Positions 43,228-52,482 of a stretch of DNA of 64,000 bases are shown here, one piece after another (within the stretch, counting starts at the first letter, position 1; each line of letters starts with the position of its first letter). The DNA comes from Pseudoalteromonas sp049257235 (GTDB taxonomy: Bacteria; Pseudomonadota; Gammaproteobacteria; Enterobacterales; Alteromonadaceae). The stretch spans positions 248,001 through 312,000 of the forward strand of contig NZ_JBMMUF010000003.1 in assembly GCF_049257235.1 (NCBI RefSeq), written 5' to 3'. The translations under genes and the position numbers were made by a program. Under the pieces are notes generated by a model. The model saw nothing but the letters and a program-made list of their open reading frames with translations, did not search any database and was not told the DNA's origin.

Positions 43228-44199
43228 ATGCTTACTTCTTTTGCCATTCTCGTCGCCGGCTTTGTTGCACTCGTATGGAGTGCGGATAGGTTTGTTTTCG
43301 GCGCTGCGGCTTTGGCGCGCAACTTAGGTGTACCAGCTTTAATCATTGGTTTAACCGTTGTTGCGATGGGCTCTTCAGCACCTGAAATGATGGTCTCTGC
43401 ACAAGCTGCATTGGCTGATAAAACCGACACAGCAGTTGGCAATGCCATTGGCTCTAACATTACCAATATCTTGTTAGTATTAGGTATTACCGCGCTTTTA
43501 AGACCTTTATCTGTGTCTTCGATTACCTTAAAGCGAGAAATGCCACTCGTTTTAGTGGTTTCCGTGATTGCATGGTATATGTTTACTGATAATTACTTCT
43601 CACAAACAGAAGGTTGGCTGCTGCTGGCTGGATTTGTCGCTTTTATTAGCTTTTTAATCGTTATATCTCGCAATCAAAAAAATGCCGAAGATGATCCGTT
43701 CATCAGCGAGGCATGCGATGAAATCCCCAACGACGTGACCACGAAAGTCGCGCTTTTTTGGTTAGCTATCGGTCTTATTCTGCTGCCGCTAAGCTCTCAT
43801 TTTATCGTTTCATCAGCTGTAGAAATCGCCCAATATTTTGGCTTAAGTGACTTGGTAATTGGGTTAACAATTATTGCTGTAGGAACCAGCTTACCGGAAC
43901 TCGCTGCGTGCGTCGCAGGGGTACTGAAAAAAGAAGATGATTTGGCGCTAGGTAACATTGTTGGCTCCAACCTCTTCAATATCCTTGCTGTACTTTCCAT
44001 AGCGGGCATCCTTAACCCATCAATCATAGATGCATCAGCAGCCAATCGGGATGCTCTGGTTATGATTGCTGCCACCATAGTGTTAATGGCAATGAGTTTG
44101 AACTTTCGCGGTGCAAGACGCATCAACAGAGTGGAAGGTGGCATGTTGGTGATCGCATTTTTTGCTTACCAAGGATATATTTTTAGTCAGATAGCATAG
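43228..44199 (+). CDS. yrbG: Calcium/sodium antiporter family protein YrbG
   Basis: This 323-residue cation exchanger has about ten membrane helices in two inverted halves. Each half carries the ion-binding motif: 'AMGSSAPEMMVSAQA' in the first and 'AVGTSLPELAACVAG' in the second, both followed by a 'GNIIGSN'-type segment. I start at the ATG at 43228, matching the length of E. coli YrbG. kdsD begins 10 bases after the stop. Confidence 0.92.
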   Translation: MLTSFAILVAGFVALVWSADRFVFGAAALARNLGVPALIIGLTVVAMGSSAPEMMVSAQAALADKTDTAVGNAIGSNITNILLVLGITALLRPLSVSSITLKREMPLVLVVSVIAWYMFTDNYFSQTEGWLLLAGFVAFISFLIVISRNQKNAEDDPFISEACDEIPNDVTTKVALFWLAIGLILLPLSSHFIVSSAVEIAQYFGLSDLVIGLTIIAVGTSLPELAACVAGVLKKEDDLALGNIVGSNLFNILAVLSIAGILNPSIIDASAANRDALVMIAATIVLMAMSLNFRGARRINRVEGGMLVIAFFAYQGYIFSQIA

Positions 44200-44209
44200 A
44201 GAATTGCAC

Positions 44210-45178
44210 ATGACACAAAGCTATATAGCAACAGCCAAACGCGTAATTGAAACAGAAGCAAAAGCTCTTGAAGAACAATTTGCTCATTTGGATGAGCAGT
44301 TCAGCCAAGCGTGTGAGCTGATGAAAGAATGTGTGGGGCGCATCATTGTTGTAGGTATTGGTAAATCAGGCCATATCGGCAATAAGATCGCAGCAACGTT
44401 GGCCAGTACAGGCACGCCTTCCTTTTTTGTGCATCCAGGCGAAGCCAGCCATGGTGATTTAGGAATGATCACCTCACAAGATGTGGTGTTATTAATATCC
44501 AACTCTGGTGAAACCCATGAGATTGTTAGCATCATTCCAGTGATTAAACGTATAGGTGCAGCATTGGTTGCGATGACAGGTAGCCCGAGTTCGAGCATGG
44601 CCACACTCGCAGATTTACATATCTGTATCGGCGTATCACAAGAGGCCTGCCCTTTAGGCTTAGCGCCCACAGCTAGCACCACAGCTACACTTGCAATGGG
44701 CGATGCCATTGCCGTAGCCCTACTGGAGGCCAAAGGCTTCACCGCCGACGATTTTGCCTTATCACATCCAGGTGGCAGCTTAGGTAAACGTCTGTTACTC
44801 ACACTCAAAGATGTGATGCATGCTGGTGATAATGTGCCGCGCTCTCATCAGTCTCAAAGTATAAAAGATGCCCTCCTTGAGATCTCAACCAAAGGTTTGG
44901 GTATGACAGCTGTCATCGATGACGATGGTAAACTCGTGGGCTTATTCACTGATGGCGATTTACGTCGTGTGCTTGAGCATCGTATCGATATCCATAACAC
45001 AGCATTAGTTGATGTCATGACGCCTAATTGCACTACAGCTGATGAACATATGTTGGCAGCGCAAGCGTTAAACATTATGGAGAAAAAGCGCATCAATGGA
45101 CTTATTGTCATTGACGAGCAGCAGCGTCCGATTGGGGCCCTTAATATGCAAGACCTACTGCGCGCAGGAGTGCTGTAA
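44210..45178 (+). CDS. kdsD: Arabinose-5-phosphate isomerase KdsD
   Basis: This 322-residue enzyme makes arabinose 5-phosphate, the precursor of Kdo in LPS. The SIS domain (about 40-175) has 'VGIGKSGHIGNKIAATLAST' with the conserved 'HPGEASHGDLGM', and two CBS domains fill the C-terminal third. The ATG at 44210 is preferred to a TTG two codons up. Its stop overlaps the kdsC start as TAATG. Confidence 0.96.
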   Translation: MTQSYIATAKRVIETEAKALEEQFAHLDEQFSQACELMKECVGRIIVVGIGKSGHIGNKIAATLASTGTPSFFVHPGEASHGDLGMITSQDVVLLISNSGETHEIVSIIPVIKRIGAALVAMTGSPSSSMATLADLHICIGVSQEACPLGLAPTASTTATLAMGDAIAVALLEAKGFTADDFALSHPGGSLGKRLLLTLKDVMHAGDNVPRSHQSQSIKDALLEISTKGLGMTAVIDDDGKLVGLFTDGDLRRVLEHRIDIHNTALVDVMTPNCTTADEHMLAAQALNIMEKKRINGLIVIDEQQRPIGALNMQDLLRAGVL

Positions 45179-45729
45179 TGTTATTTACTGAGTTATATCA
45201 ACCAATTGAAGATGCAGCTTGGCAAAAGGCTAAAGCAATTAAGCTGCTTATCTGTGACATTGATGGTGTGTTCTCTGATGGCCGTATTTACCTCGGTAAC
45301 CAAGGGGAAGAGCTTAAAGCGTTCAACACCAAAGATGGCTTTGGCATTAAAGCTCTGATGGCAACAGGTGTTCACGTCGCGGTCATCACTGGCCGCCAAT
45401 CACACATTGTTGAGACCCGAATGACCAGCTTGGGTGTAAAGCATATTTATCAGGGCAAGGAAAACAAGCTAGAAGCCTACGCAGAATTAAAACAAGCACT
45501 CAGTCTGACCAACGACCAAGTAGCCTATATCGGTGATGATGGTCCTGACCTGCCGGTAATGCAACAAGTTGGCTTTGCGGTTGCAGTGAACGACGCACAC
45601 CCACTTATTAAACGCATTAGTCACTACACTACACTCATGCCCGGCGGTTTTGGTGCGGTGCGAGAGCTGACAGACTTGTTAATGCTGGCCCAAGGCCACT
45701 CACTTGGCACCCAAGGAACCAGTTCATGA
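45178..45729 (+). CDS. kdsC: 3-deoxy-D-manno-octulosonate 8-phosphate phosphatase KdsC
   Basis: This 183-residue C0-type HAD phosphatase yields free Kdo. D27 and D29 in 'CDIDGVFSDGR' are the nucleophile and acid, 'VITGRQSHIV' is motif II and 'YIGDDGPDLPVM' is the metal-binding motif. It lies between kdsD (1-base overlap) and lptC (4-base overlap). Confidence 0.95.
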   Translation: MLFTELYQPIEDAAWQKAKAIKLLICDIDGVFSDGRIYLGNQGEELKAFNTKDGFGIKALMATGVHVAVITGRQSHIVETRMTSLGVKHIYQGKENKLEAYAELKQALSLTNDQVAYIGDDGPDLPVMQQVGFAVAVNDAHPLIKRISHYTTLMPGGFGAVRELTDLLMLAQGHSLGTQGTSS

Positions 45730-46280
45730 ATAATGCTCGGCTGCTCATATCCATTATATTCTTGGCTATCATGGCGTGGTTATGGGCGCCCTATTTTATA
45801 AAAGAAGAGCAGCCAGTCGTCGACGCACAAGAAGACATTGCCATGCCGGATTATATTGCCAATGGCCTGCGTCAGCGAAACTATAACGATAAGGGTACGT
45901 TAAGCCACAGCGTTTACGCTGAACGAATGGAAATGTTTGATGAGCTAGGGTTTACTCATTTCACCAAGCCCGAGTTCACCTTGTACAACAATGGCGAGCG
46001 TTGGCGTCTGACCGCTGATGAAGCAACCCTGTACAACAATAATATTTTAATCTTGGAAAATAATGTTATCGCCACCAACTTAGTTGTAGGGGCGATGATC
46101 GAACAAGTTAAAGCGACTGCTATTGAAATCGATATCGATGCACAGAAAATGGAATCAGAACAAGCCGTAGAATTACGGGGGCCAGATTTAGTGATCATTG
46201 GCCAAGGCTTGAAAGCCGATATCAATGCAGAGATAGTAGAACTGATAAAACATACGCGAACAGTATATTATGACCAATAA
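45726..46280 (+). CDS. lptC: LPS export protein LptC
   Basis: This 184-residue bitopic inner-membrane protein has one N-terminal helix ('LLISIIFLAIMAWLWA') and a periplasmic beta-jellyroll ('YTLYNNGERWRLTADEATLY' region) that takes LPS from LptBFG to LptA. Overlaps kdsC by 4 bases and lptA by 11. Confidence 0.92.
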   Translation: MNNARLLISIIFLAIMAWLWAPYFIKEEQPVVDAQEDIAMPDYIANGLRQRNYNDKGTLSHSVYAERMEMFDELGFTHFTKPEFTLYNNGERWRLTADEATLYNNNILILENNVIATNLVVGAMIEQVKATAIEIDIDAQKMESEQAVELRGPDLVIIGQGLKADINAEIVELIKHTRTVYYDQ

Positions 46281-46803
46281 ATTCAATGTATTAATTCTTG
46301 GTTTTGCGCTTGGTTTAAGTGCTTTCCAGTTACACGCAGAGCAAGTAGATGCCATCTCTAAGGTGTTTATTGACGCAGACAGACAACAAGCTCTAATCAA
46401 AGAAAACACCACCATATTTGATAAGAATGTGCATATAGTCCATGGTAACCGTGAAATAAAAGCGGATCGATTAGAAGCCCACCGCCGCCCTGAGCTTGGC
46501 GACAACAAACAATTACTGATCGCCACAGGCGACCCTGCGATGTATATCGAAACTATGGCAGACGGTAAGCAAATTACTGCATCAGCAAAAGAGATCCGCT
46601 ATGACGTAGCCACACAAATGCTGCAAATCAAAGGCGATGCAAAAATTCAAATGGCGGATCAACAGATCGTCGCTGAAACTATCAGCTATGATATAGATAA
46701 GCAGACTATCAGCGCAGAAAAGGACAAAGACTCAAGCACACGTGTACGCACAACGCTTACACCGCAAGGTGAGCAGCAGCCACAAGAGAAGGAACAACCA
46801 TGA
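46270..46803 (+). CDS. lptA: LPS periplasmic bridge protein LptA
   Basis: This 177-residue periplasmic OstA-like jellyroll protein polymerises into the bridge that carries LPS across the periplasm. A signal peptide (about 1-24) ends 'LHAEQ'. 'VHGNREIKADRLEAHRR' and 'IRYDVATQMLQIKGDAKI' are typical strands. It overlaps lptB by 4 bases. Confidence 0.93.
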   Translation: MTNKFNVLILGFALGLSAFQLHAEQVDAISKVFIDADRQQALIKENTTIFDKNVHIVHGNREIKADRLEAHRRPELGDNKQLLIATGDPAMYIETMADGKQITASAKEIRYDVATQMLQIKGDAKIQMADQQIVAETISYDIDKQTISAEKDKDSSTRVRTTLTPQGEQQPQEKEQP

Positions 46804-47525
46804 CCACACTGAAGGCGCAAAAGTTAGCAAAAAGCTACAAGGGCCGTGAAGTAGTAAAAGATGTGGGTTTAGAGGTAAAAGCAGGCAGCATTGTCGGTTT
46901 GCTTGGCCCTAATGGTGCGGGTAAAACCACAACCTTCTATATGATTGTTGGCTTGGTGCCGAGCGATAAAGGTATGATCAGTATTGATGAGCAAGATATC
47001 ACGCTTTTACCAATGCACTCTCGTGCTCGCTTGGGGATAGGTTACTTACCGCAAGAGTCCTCAATTTTCAGAAAGCTTAGCGTATATCAAAATCTCATGG
47101 CGATTTTGGAAACCCGAAAAGATTTGGATAAAGCGGGTCGTGAAGAGGAGCTTGAGAGTTTGCTTGATGAGTTCAACATTCAGCACATTCGAGAATCACA
47201 GGGGATGGCTTTATCAGGCGGTGAACGCCGTCGCGTCGAAATTGCTCGCGCATTAGCCGCAAATCCGAAATTTATCCTGTTAGATGAACCTTTTGCTGGT
47301 GTCGACCCTATTTCGGTGTTAGATATAAAGAAAATTATTGAACACCTCCGTAATCGTGGCATTGGCGTACTTATCACTGACCACAATGTGCGTGAAACAT
47401 TAGACGTGTGTGAAACAGCTTACATCGTTTCTCATGGTGAATTGATCGCCTCAGGGAGTCCTGAGGAGGTTCTGGCAGACCAAACCGTTCGTGATGTGTA
47501 TTTAGGTGAACAATTTAGGTTATAA
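46800..47525 (+). CDS. lptB: LPS export ABC transporter ATPase LptB
   Basis: This 241-residue ATPase drives LPS extraction with LptFG. Walker A is 'GPNGAGKT' (36-43), the signature is 'LSGGERRRVEIAR', Walker B is 'ILLDEPFAGVDP', and the switch His is in 'ITDHNVRE'. rpoN starts 24 bases later on the same strand, the usual order. Confidence 0.97.
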   Translation: MTTLKAQKLAKSYKGREVVKDVGLEVKAGSIVGLLGPNGAGKTTTFYMIVGLVPSDKGMISIDEQDITLLPMHSRARLGIGYLPQESSIFRKLSVYQNLMAILETRKDLDKAGREEELESLLDEFNIQHIRESQGMALSGGERRRVEIARALAANPKFILLDEPFAGVDPISVLDIKKIIEHLRNRGIGVLITDHNVRETLDVCETAYIVSHGELIASGSPEEVLADQTVRDVYLGEQFRL

Positions 47526-47549
47526 CAATAAAAAGGATTGTTAGAGTAC

Positions 47550-49043
47550 ATGAGGCAATCATTACAGCTGCGCTTAGGCCAGCAATTAACAATGACTCCA
47601 CAACTGCAGCAGGCCATTCGCCTGTTGCAACTCAGTACTTTGGATCTCCAGCAAGAAATTCAAGAAGCGCTAGACGCAAACCCTCTGCTTGAAGTCGAAG
47701 AGGAAAGTTATTCAGATAACAATGACAAGTCTGATAATGACCAAGACTCTCACAGCAATGGCGAAGACAAAAATGAGGTAGAAACTCAAACTTCAGACCA
47801 AATGGAGAGTTCTGATGCCATGAGCAGCGAGTCTATGGGCGATGACTTGCCCATGGATGTGTCGTGGGATGAATACATTAGCGCGGCCCCCGTGGCCTCT
47901 GCAGGCCCCATGCCTGATGACGAATCTGTGTATCAAGGTGAAACAACTGAAACCTTGCACGATTACTTGATGTGGCAACTCCAACTCACACCGTTTAGTC
48001 CAATTGATGAAGCCATTGCAACGGCTATCATTGAGGCCATCGACGATAACGGCTTACTGACGGTAACAACCGAAGACTTACTTGAAAGCCTTAATCACGA
48101 AGAGCAAGAAGAAGAGATTGAATTAGACGAAATTGAGGCGGTACTCAAACGTATTCAGTTATTTGATCCCGTGGGAATAGGCGCGCGCTCATTACAAGAA
48201 TGCTTGTTGATCCAGCTCAATCAATTTTCACCTCAAACCCCTTGGCTTAGAGAAACGAAAGAGGTAATTTGTAATTACATTGATTTGCTAGGAAATCGCG
48301 ACTATCGCACCTTGATGAAAAAGACTAAGCTTAAAGAAGCGCAGTTAAAAGAGGTGATGACACTGATACATAGTCTGAATCCAAAACCCGCCGCGACCAT
48401 CGTTCGCGAAGAGTCGGAATACGTGATACCTGATGTGTCAGTGAAAAAAGTAAAGGGCCGCTGGGTGGTTGAATTGAACCCAGACAGCATGCCTAAAATA
48501 CGCGTTAACGATCACTACGCTTCACTAGGGCGTAACTGTAAATCACAAAGTGACAGCCAATTTATTCGCTCTCACTTACAAGAGGCAAAATGGTTTATAA
48601 AGAGCCTGGAACAACGCAATGATACGCTACTCAAAGTAACTAATTGCATTGTTCAACAACAGCAGGCATTCTTTGAACATGGCGAAGAAGCGATGAAACC
48701 AATGGTCCTCAACGATGTGGCAGAAATGGTTGAAATGCACGAGTCAACAATCTCGCGCGTTACCACTCAGAAATACATGCACACACCTCGGGGAATATTT
48801 GAGCTTAAGTACTTCTTCTCCAGCCATGTGAATACTGAAAACGGAGGTGAATGCTCATCCACAGCGATAAGAGCATTGATCAAGAAGCTAGTAGCCGCTG
48901 AAAACCCAGCTAAGCCATTGAGCGATAGCAAAATTGCGGACATACTTGCAGAGCAAGGAATTAAAGTGGCTCGAAGAACGATTGCAAAATATCGTGAATC
49001 GTTAGCCATTCCACCGTCAAATCAGCGTAAAAGCTTGATATAG
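47550..49043 (+). CDS. rpoN: RNA polymerase sigma-54 factor
   Basis: This 497-residue alternative sigma factor needs enhancer-binding ATPases. The N-terminal Gln-rich activator region 'MTPQLQQAIRLLQLSTLDLQ', an acidic Ser/Asp/Glu linker (about 50-115), the core-binding domain, a helix-turn-helix, and the RpoN box 'ARRTIAKYRE' near the C-terminus are all present. The ATG at 47550 gives the canonical start 'RQSLQLRLGQQL'; a TTG 12 bases up is in frame. Confidence 0.96.
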   Translation: MRQSLQLRLGQQLTMTPQLQQAIRLLQLSTLDLQQEIQEALDANPLLEVEEESYSDNNDKSDNDQDSHSNGEDKNEVETQTSDQMESSDAMSSESMGDDLPMDVSWDEYISAAPVASAGPMPDDESVYQGETTETLHDYLMWQLQLTPFSPIDEAIATAIIEAIDDNGLLTVTTEDLLESLNHEEQEEEIELDEIEAVLKRIQLFDPVGIGARSLQECLLIQLNQFSPQTPWLRETKEVICNYIDLLGNRDYRTLMKKTKLKEAQLKEVMTLIHSLNPKPAATIVREESEYVIPDVSVKKVKGRWVVELNPDSMPKIRVNDHYASLGRNCKSQSDSQFIRSHLQEAKWFIKSLEQRNDTLLKVTNCIVQQQQAFFEHGEEAMKPMVLNDVAEMVEMHESTISRVTTQKYMHTPRGIFELKYFFSSHVNTENGGECSSTAIRALIKKLVAAENPAKPLSDSKIADILAEQGIKVARRTIAKYRESLAIPPSNQRKSLI

Positions 49044-49068
49044 ACGCAAGACAAGAAGGAAAATGCTT

Positions 49069-49356
49069 ATGCAATTAAATCTTACCGGTCGTCATGTTGA
49101 AATCACAGACTCTCTTCGTAACTATGTAAATAGCAAATTTGCAAAACTTGAGCGTCATTTTGACCATATCAATAATGTGCATGTCATCCTTGATATTGAG
49201 AAACTCACACAAAAAGCAGAAGCAACTCTTCACGTAAATGGTGGCGAACTGTTCGCAACCGCGGAGCATCAAGATATGTATGCGGCGATCGATGGCCTTA
49301 TCGACAAATTGGATCGTCAAGTAATCAAACATAAAGAGAAATTGTCTCGACACTAA
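49069..49356 (+). CDS. hpf: Ribosome hibernation promoting factor
   Basis: This 95-residue short-type HPF/YfiA protein binds the 30S decoding region and helps form 100S ribosomes. 'MQLNLTGRHVEITDSLRNYV' (start) and 'DMYAAIDGLIDKLDRQV' are family segments. The ATG at 49069 is favoured because relatives begin 'MQLN' and AAGGA is 8 bases upstream; an ATG two codons earlier is possible. Confidence 0.94.
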   Translation: MQLNLTGRHVEITDSLRNYVNSKFAKLERHFDHINNVHVILDIEKLTQKAEATLHVNGGELFATAEHQDMYAAIDGLIDKLDRQVIKHKEKLSRH

Positions 49357-49357
49357 T

Positions 49358-49804
49358 ATGAGCCTAGAACATATTTTCTCAAAGGACTGCAGCAAAGCTG
49401 CGGTCCTTTTTAATAGCAAAAAAAGAATGCTGGAGTACCTTGCTCAGGTTGCTCATCAACATGCGCCTCACTTGAGCGAGCAAACACTGCTCGATGCGTT
49501 TTTAACGCGTGAAAAATTAGGTAGCACCGGCATAGGCCGCGGCATTGCTATCCCTCATGGCCGTTTGGAAGGCCTTGATGAAATCATCGCTTTAGTCGTT
49601 ACCAGCAAAGAAGCCATCAATTTTGATGCGATTGATAACCGCCCTGTAGATATTTTTGTCGCACTGCTCGTACCAGATAACCAATGTGACCAACATCTCA
49701 AGACCTTAGCGAAAATAGCTGATAAACTCAAAGATAAACAACTGTGTAAACAACTTAGAGCCGTCACAAGCGATCAAGAGTTGTTTGAGCTGATCATCAC
49801 CTAA
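49358..49804 (+). CDS. ptsN: Nitrogen phosphotransferase EIIA component PtsN
   Basis: This 148-residue EIIA-Ntr regulator receives phosphate from Npr on H67 in 'GIAIPHGRL'. It regulates potassium transport and other targets in enteric bacteria. It begins 1 base after the hpf stop, and rapZ follows. Confidence 0.95.
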   Translation: MSLEHIFSKDCSKAAVLFNSKKRMLEYLAQVAHQHAPHLSEQTLLDAFLTREKLGSTGIGRGIAIPHGRLEGLDEIIALVVTSKEAINFDAIDNRPVDIFVALLVPDNQCDQHLKTLAKIADKLKDKQLCKQLRAVTSDQELFELIIT

Positions 49805-49862
49805 TTCTACTGCGTATAAGTGTGATGATTATTACGCATATATGCTTAGTGAGGGGTTAGAA

Positions 49863-50708
49863 ATGGACTTGATAATCGTCAGTGGCCGTTCGGGATCAGG
49901 CAAATCCGTAGCGTTACGAGTTTTGGAAGACTTGGGCTACTACTGTGTTGATAATATCCCTGTTAACTTACTCCCCTCTCTGGTGCGCAGCGTCTCTGAT
50001 AGTTACGACAAAATAGCGGTCAGCATTGACGTACGTAACTTACCCAAAGAAGAACAAGAGTTTAGCGATATCCTTGGATACCTACCTGAGTTCTCAAAGC
50101 CATCATTATTTTACCTCGATAGCGATGAGCAAACACTCATAAAGCGGTTCTCTGAAACTCGCCGTTTACACCCTCTATCAATGCAAAATTTGCCACTGGA
50201 TATCGCCATCAAGGAAGAGAAAAAGTTGCTCGATGTGCTTATCTCACACGCAAACTTCATCATTGATACCAGTGAGCTGAGTGTGCATCAATTAGCAGAG
50301 ATGATCCGCGAAAAGGTTATGGGCAAAAAGGACAAACCCTTGCTTATTACCTTTGAATCATTTGGCTTTAAACACGGTATTCCAAAAAATGCTGACTATG
50401 TATTCGATGCGCGTTTCCTCCCTAACCCGCACTGGGAGCCTGATTTAAAACCGCTAACTGGCCTTGACCAACCCGTGAAAGATTACCTTTCTAGCGACAG
50501 CATAGTGCAAAAATTTACCTGGCAGATTCAAACATTTGTACAAACGTGGCTGCCTCATCTCGAGCGCAACAATCGTAGTTATTTGACCATAGCCATTGGC
50601 TGTACGGGAGGTCAGCATCGTTCAGTATACCTAGCTCAAACGCTCGGTGAGCGCTTCATGGATACCTACCCTAATGTCAAAATACGTCATCGCGAACAGG
50701 AAAAGTAA
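49863..50708 (+). CDS. rapZ: RNase adapter protein RapZ
   Basis: This 281-residue P-loop protein guides RNase E to the GlmZ/GlmY small RNAs and so controls glucosamine-6-phosphate synthesis. Walker A 'GRSGSGKS' is at 8-15, and the C-terminal RNA-binding domain carries 'IGCTGGQHRSVYLA'. The ATG at 49863 has GAGGGG upstream; an earlier in-frame ATG at 49842 is less likely. It ends 2 bases before npr. Confidence 0.95.
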   Translation: MDLIIVSGRSGSGKSVALRVLEDLGYYCVDNIPVNLLPSLVRSVSDSYDKIAVSIDVRNLPKEEQEFSDILGYLPEFSKPSLFYLDSDEQTLIKRFSETRRLHPLSMQNLPLDIAIKEEKKLLDVLISHANFIIDTSELSVHQLAEMIREKVMGKKDKPLLITFESFGFKHGIPKNADYVFDARFLPNPHWEPDLKPLTGLDQPVKDYLSSDSIVQKFTWQIQTFVQTWLPHLERNNRSYLTIAIGCTGGQHRSVYLAQTLGERFMDTYPNVKIRHREQEK

Positions 50709-50710
50709 CG

Positions 50711-50980
50711 GTGAAAGAAGGTACTTTCGTTATTCAAAACAAACTCGGCTTACATGCAAGAGCGGCATCACAACTTGCGCAGCTAGCCATGAGTTTTGAT
50801 GCTAAAATAACTCTTTATCAAGGTGATAAAAGTGCTGAAGCAGACAGTGTGTTAGCCTTGTTGCTCCTAGAAAGCGGTCAAGGCAAAGAAGTGCATGTAG
50901 TATGTGAAGGAGAAGATGAAGACGCTGCACTTACCGCTGTAGGTATGTTAATTGCCGAAAAGTTCCACGAACAAGAATAG
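50711..50980 (+). CDS. ptsO: Phosphocarrier protein NPr
   Basis: This 89-residue HPr-like protein of the nitrogen phosphotransferase branch accepts phosphate from EI-Ntr (PtsP) on H15 in 'LGLHARAASQLA' and passes it to PtsN. Translation begins at a GTG 2 bases after the rapZ stop, and no ATG lies in a suitable place. Last of rpoN-hpf-ptsN-rapZ-npr. Confidence 0.93.
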   Translation: MKEGTFVIQNKLGLHARAASQLAQLAMSFDAKITLYQGDKSAEADSVLALLLLESGQGKEVHVVCEGEDEDAALTAVGMLIAEKFHEQE

Positions 50981-50993
50981 TACCTATTTACGT

Positions 50994-51023
50994 TTGGTAT
51001 CTTAGCGCTAGTTAAGATACAAT
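50994..51023 (+). promoter_or_regulatory. mgtE promoter with overlapping inverted repeat
   Basis: A -35 TTGGTA (50994-50999) and a -10 TACAAT (51018-51023) are 18 bases apart. The spacer is filled by the perfect inverted repeat GTATCTTA-8 nt-TAAGATAC (50997-51020), which covers both boxes in part. This is the layout of a repressor or activator operator at mgtE. A second short hairpin, GCGCT-TATC-AGCGC (51030-51043), lies in the leader and is followed by a few Ts. Confidence 0.5.
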
Positions 51024-51075
51024 ATTCAAGCGCTTATCAGCGCGTTTCTTCCAGTTTTATCATTAAGGGAAGCCT

Positions 51076-52434
51076 ATGCCAGAAGCCTATGAACAAGAAA
51101 ATCCGCTCCAACCACTTCAGGAAATCACTGAAGCCTTAAGCAGCGGTCAATTTGTTCATGTTCGCCGGCTTCTCGCGAAAACAGCTCCCAGTGATACCGC
51201 ATTACTTTTAGAATCTTCGCCACACAAAACCCGTTTTAAGGTTTGGTCACTTGTAGACCCTGATGTTCAGGGTGATGTACTTGAAGAGCTCTCAGAAGAC
51301 GTACGTTTAAGCATTATTGCTCGAATGGAGCCTGAGCACATTGCTGCTGCTACCGAAGACATGGATGACGATGACCTCGGTGAAGTACTTCGGAGCCTGC
51401 CTGAGCCCGTTTATAAAGATGTAATCGAGGCCATGGACATTCAAGACAGGGATCGTGCAACGACGGCCTTGTCATATCAAGAGCGCTCAGCGGGTGCATT
51501 GATGAACACCGATACGGTGACCATTCGTCCTGACGTGTCAATTGATGTGGTATTGCGATATCTGCGTTTACGAGGCGAGCTGCCAGAGGGTACCGATGAG
51601 CTTTATGTTGTTGATAAGGACAACTGCTTTTTAGGTTCTATGCCGCTATCGGCGCTACTGACGACCATGCCCGATGCAATCGTCCGTGATGTGATGGATG
51701 ATGAGTGTGAGTCTATTCCCATCACCATGGACGAGTCTGAAGTTGCACAACTGTTCGAGCGTCATAACTGGATTTCAGCACCGGTAGTGGACGAACAAGC
51801 CCACCTACTTGGGCGTATCACCATCGATGACATCGTTGACGTTATTCGTGAAGGCGCCGAGCACAGCATGTTGAGTTTGGCAGGTCTAGATGATGAAGAG
51901 GATACCTTTGCTCCTGTAGTGAAAAGTACCAAGCGTCGCTCTGTTTGGTTAGGTGTAAACCTGCTTACTGCCATGCTCGCTGCGTTTGTTGCCAGCTTCT
52001 TTGAGAGCACCTTGGGTATTCTCCCTTTTCTTGCCGTATTGAATGGTATTGTGCCCTCAATGGGTGGTGTTGCGGGTTCGCAAACACTGACCCTTGTTAT
52101 CCGTGGTCTTGCTTTGGGGCATATTAACGATACCAACCAGAAGTTCATTCTTACCAAAGAGCTCGCTATCGGTGCGCTTAACGGGGTGCTGTGGGCTGTT
52201 CTGATAGGCAGTGCCATCGCCTTGTGGAAATGGGACTTAACCATTGGTTTGGTGATCGCCTTCGCCATGTTCATGAACTTACTCGCTGCGGGTATTGCTG
52301 GTGCAGTAATACCTCTGATCCTCAAACGCATGAACATCGACCCTGCACTAGCAGGTAACGTAGTGCTGACCACAGTGACGGATATTGTGGGTATTTTTGC
52401 TTTCCTCGGCACCGCGACTTGGTTCTTAATTTGA
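51076..52434 (+). CDS. mgtE: Magnesium transporter MgtE
   Basis: This 452-residue Mg2+ channel has a cytoplasmic N-domain of helical repeats with 'DVLEELSEDVRLSIIARME', two CBS domains (about 140-260) that sense Mg2+, a connecting helix, and five membrane helices with 'VPSMGGVAGSQTLTLVIRGLA' (split here by its length) and 'MNLLAAGIAGAVIPL'. Asp residues in the last helices line the pore. It appears to be a single-gene transcript. Confidence 0.95.
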   Translation: MPEAYEQENPLQPLQEITEALSSGQFVHVRRLLAKTAPSDTALLLESSPHKTRFKVWSLVDPDVQGDVLEELSEDVRLSIIARMEPEHIAAATEDMDDDDLGEVLRSLPEPVYKDVIEAMDIQDRDRATTALSYQERSAGALMNTDTVTIRPDVSIDVVLRYLRLRGELPEGTDELYVVDKDNCFLGSMPLSALLTTMPDAIVRDVMDDECESIPITMDESEVAQLFERHNWISAPVVDEQAHLLGRITIDDIVDVIREGAEHSMLSLAGLDDEEDTFAPVVKSTKRRSVWLGVNLLTAMLAAFVASFFESTLGILPFLAVLNGIVPSMGGVAGSQTLTLVIRGLALGHINDTNQKFILTKELAIGALNGVLWAVLIGSAIALWKWDLTIGLVIAFAMFMNLLAAGIAGAVIPLILKRMNIDPALAGNVVLTTVTDIVGIFAFLGTATWFLI

Positions 52435-52449
52435 GCTCAGAATTAAAAT

Positions 52450-52476
52450 GAGCTCGGTCACTATCGAGCTCTTTAT
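52450..52476. terminator. Terminator after mgtE
   Basis: GAGCTCG and CGAGCTC form a 7-bp stem with an 8-base loop, then TTTATA. It lies 16 bases after the mgtE stop and 12 bases from the end of the convergent glyoxalase-like gene, and can serve mgtE. Confidence 0.65.
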
Positions 52477-52482
52477 ACTCTA

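Noticed and set aside
44284..44808. 174-codon open frame antisense to kdsD
   Set aside because: Shadow of the SIS-domain coding sequence; no ribosome-binding site or family resemblance.
51762..52412. 216-codon open frame antisense to mgtE
   Set aside because: It lies wholly opposite a clear MgtE reading frame, is rich in Ser/Pro/Arg as antisense frames of membrane genes are, and has no recognisable motif.
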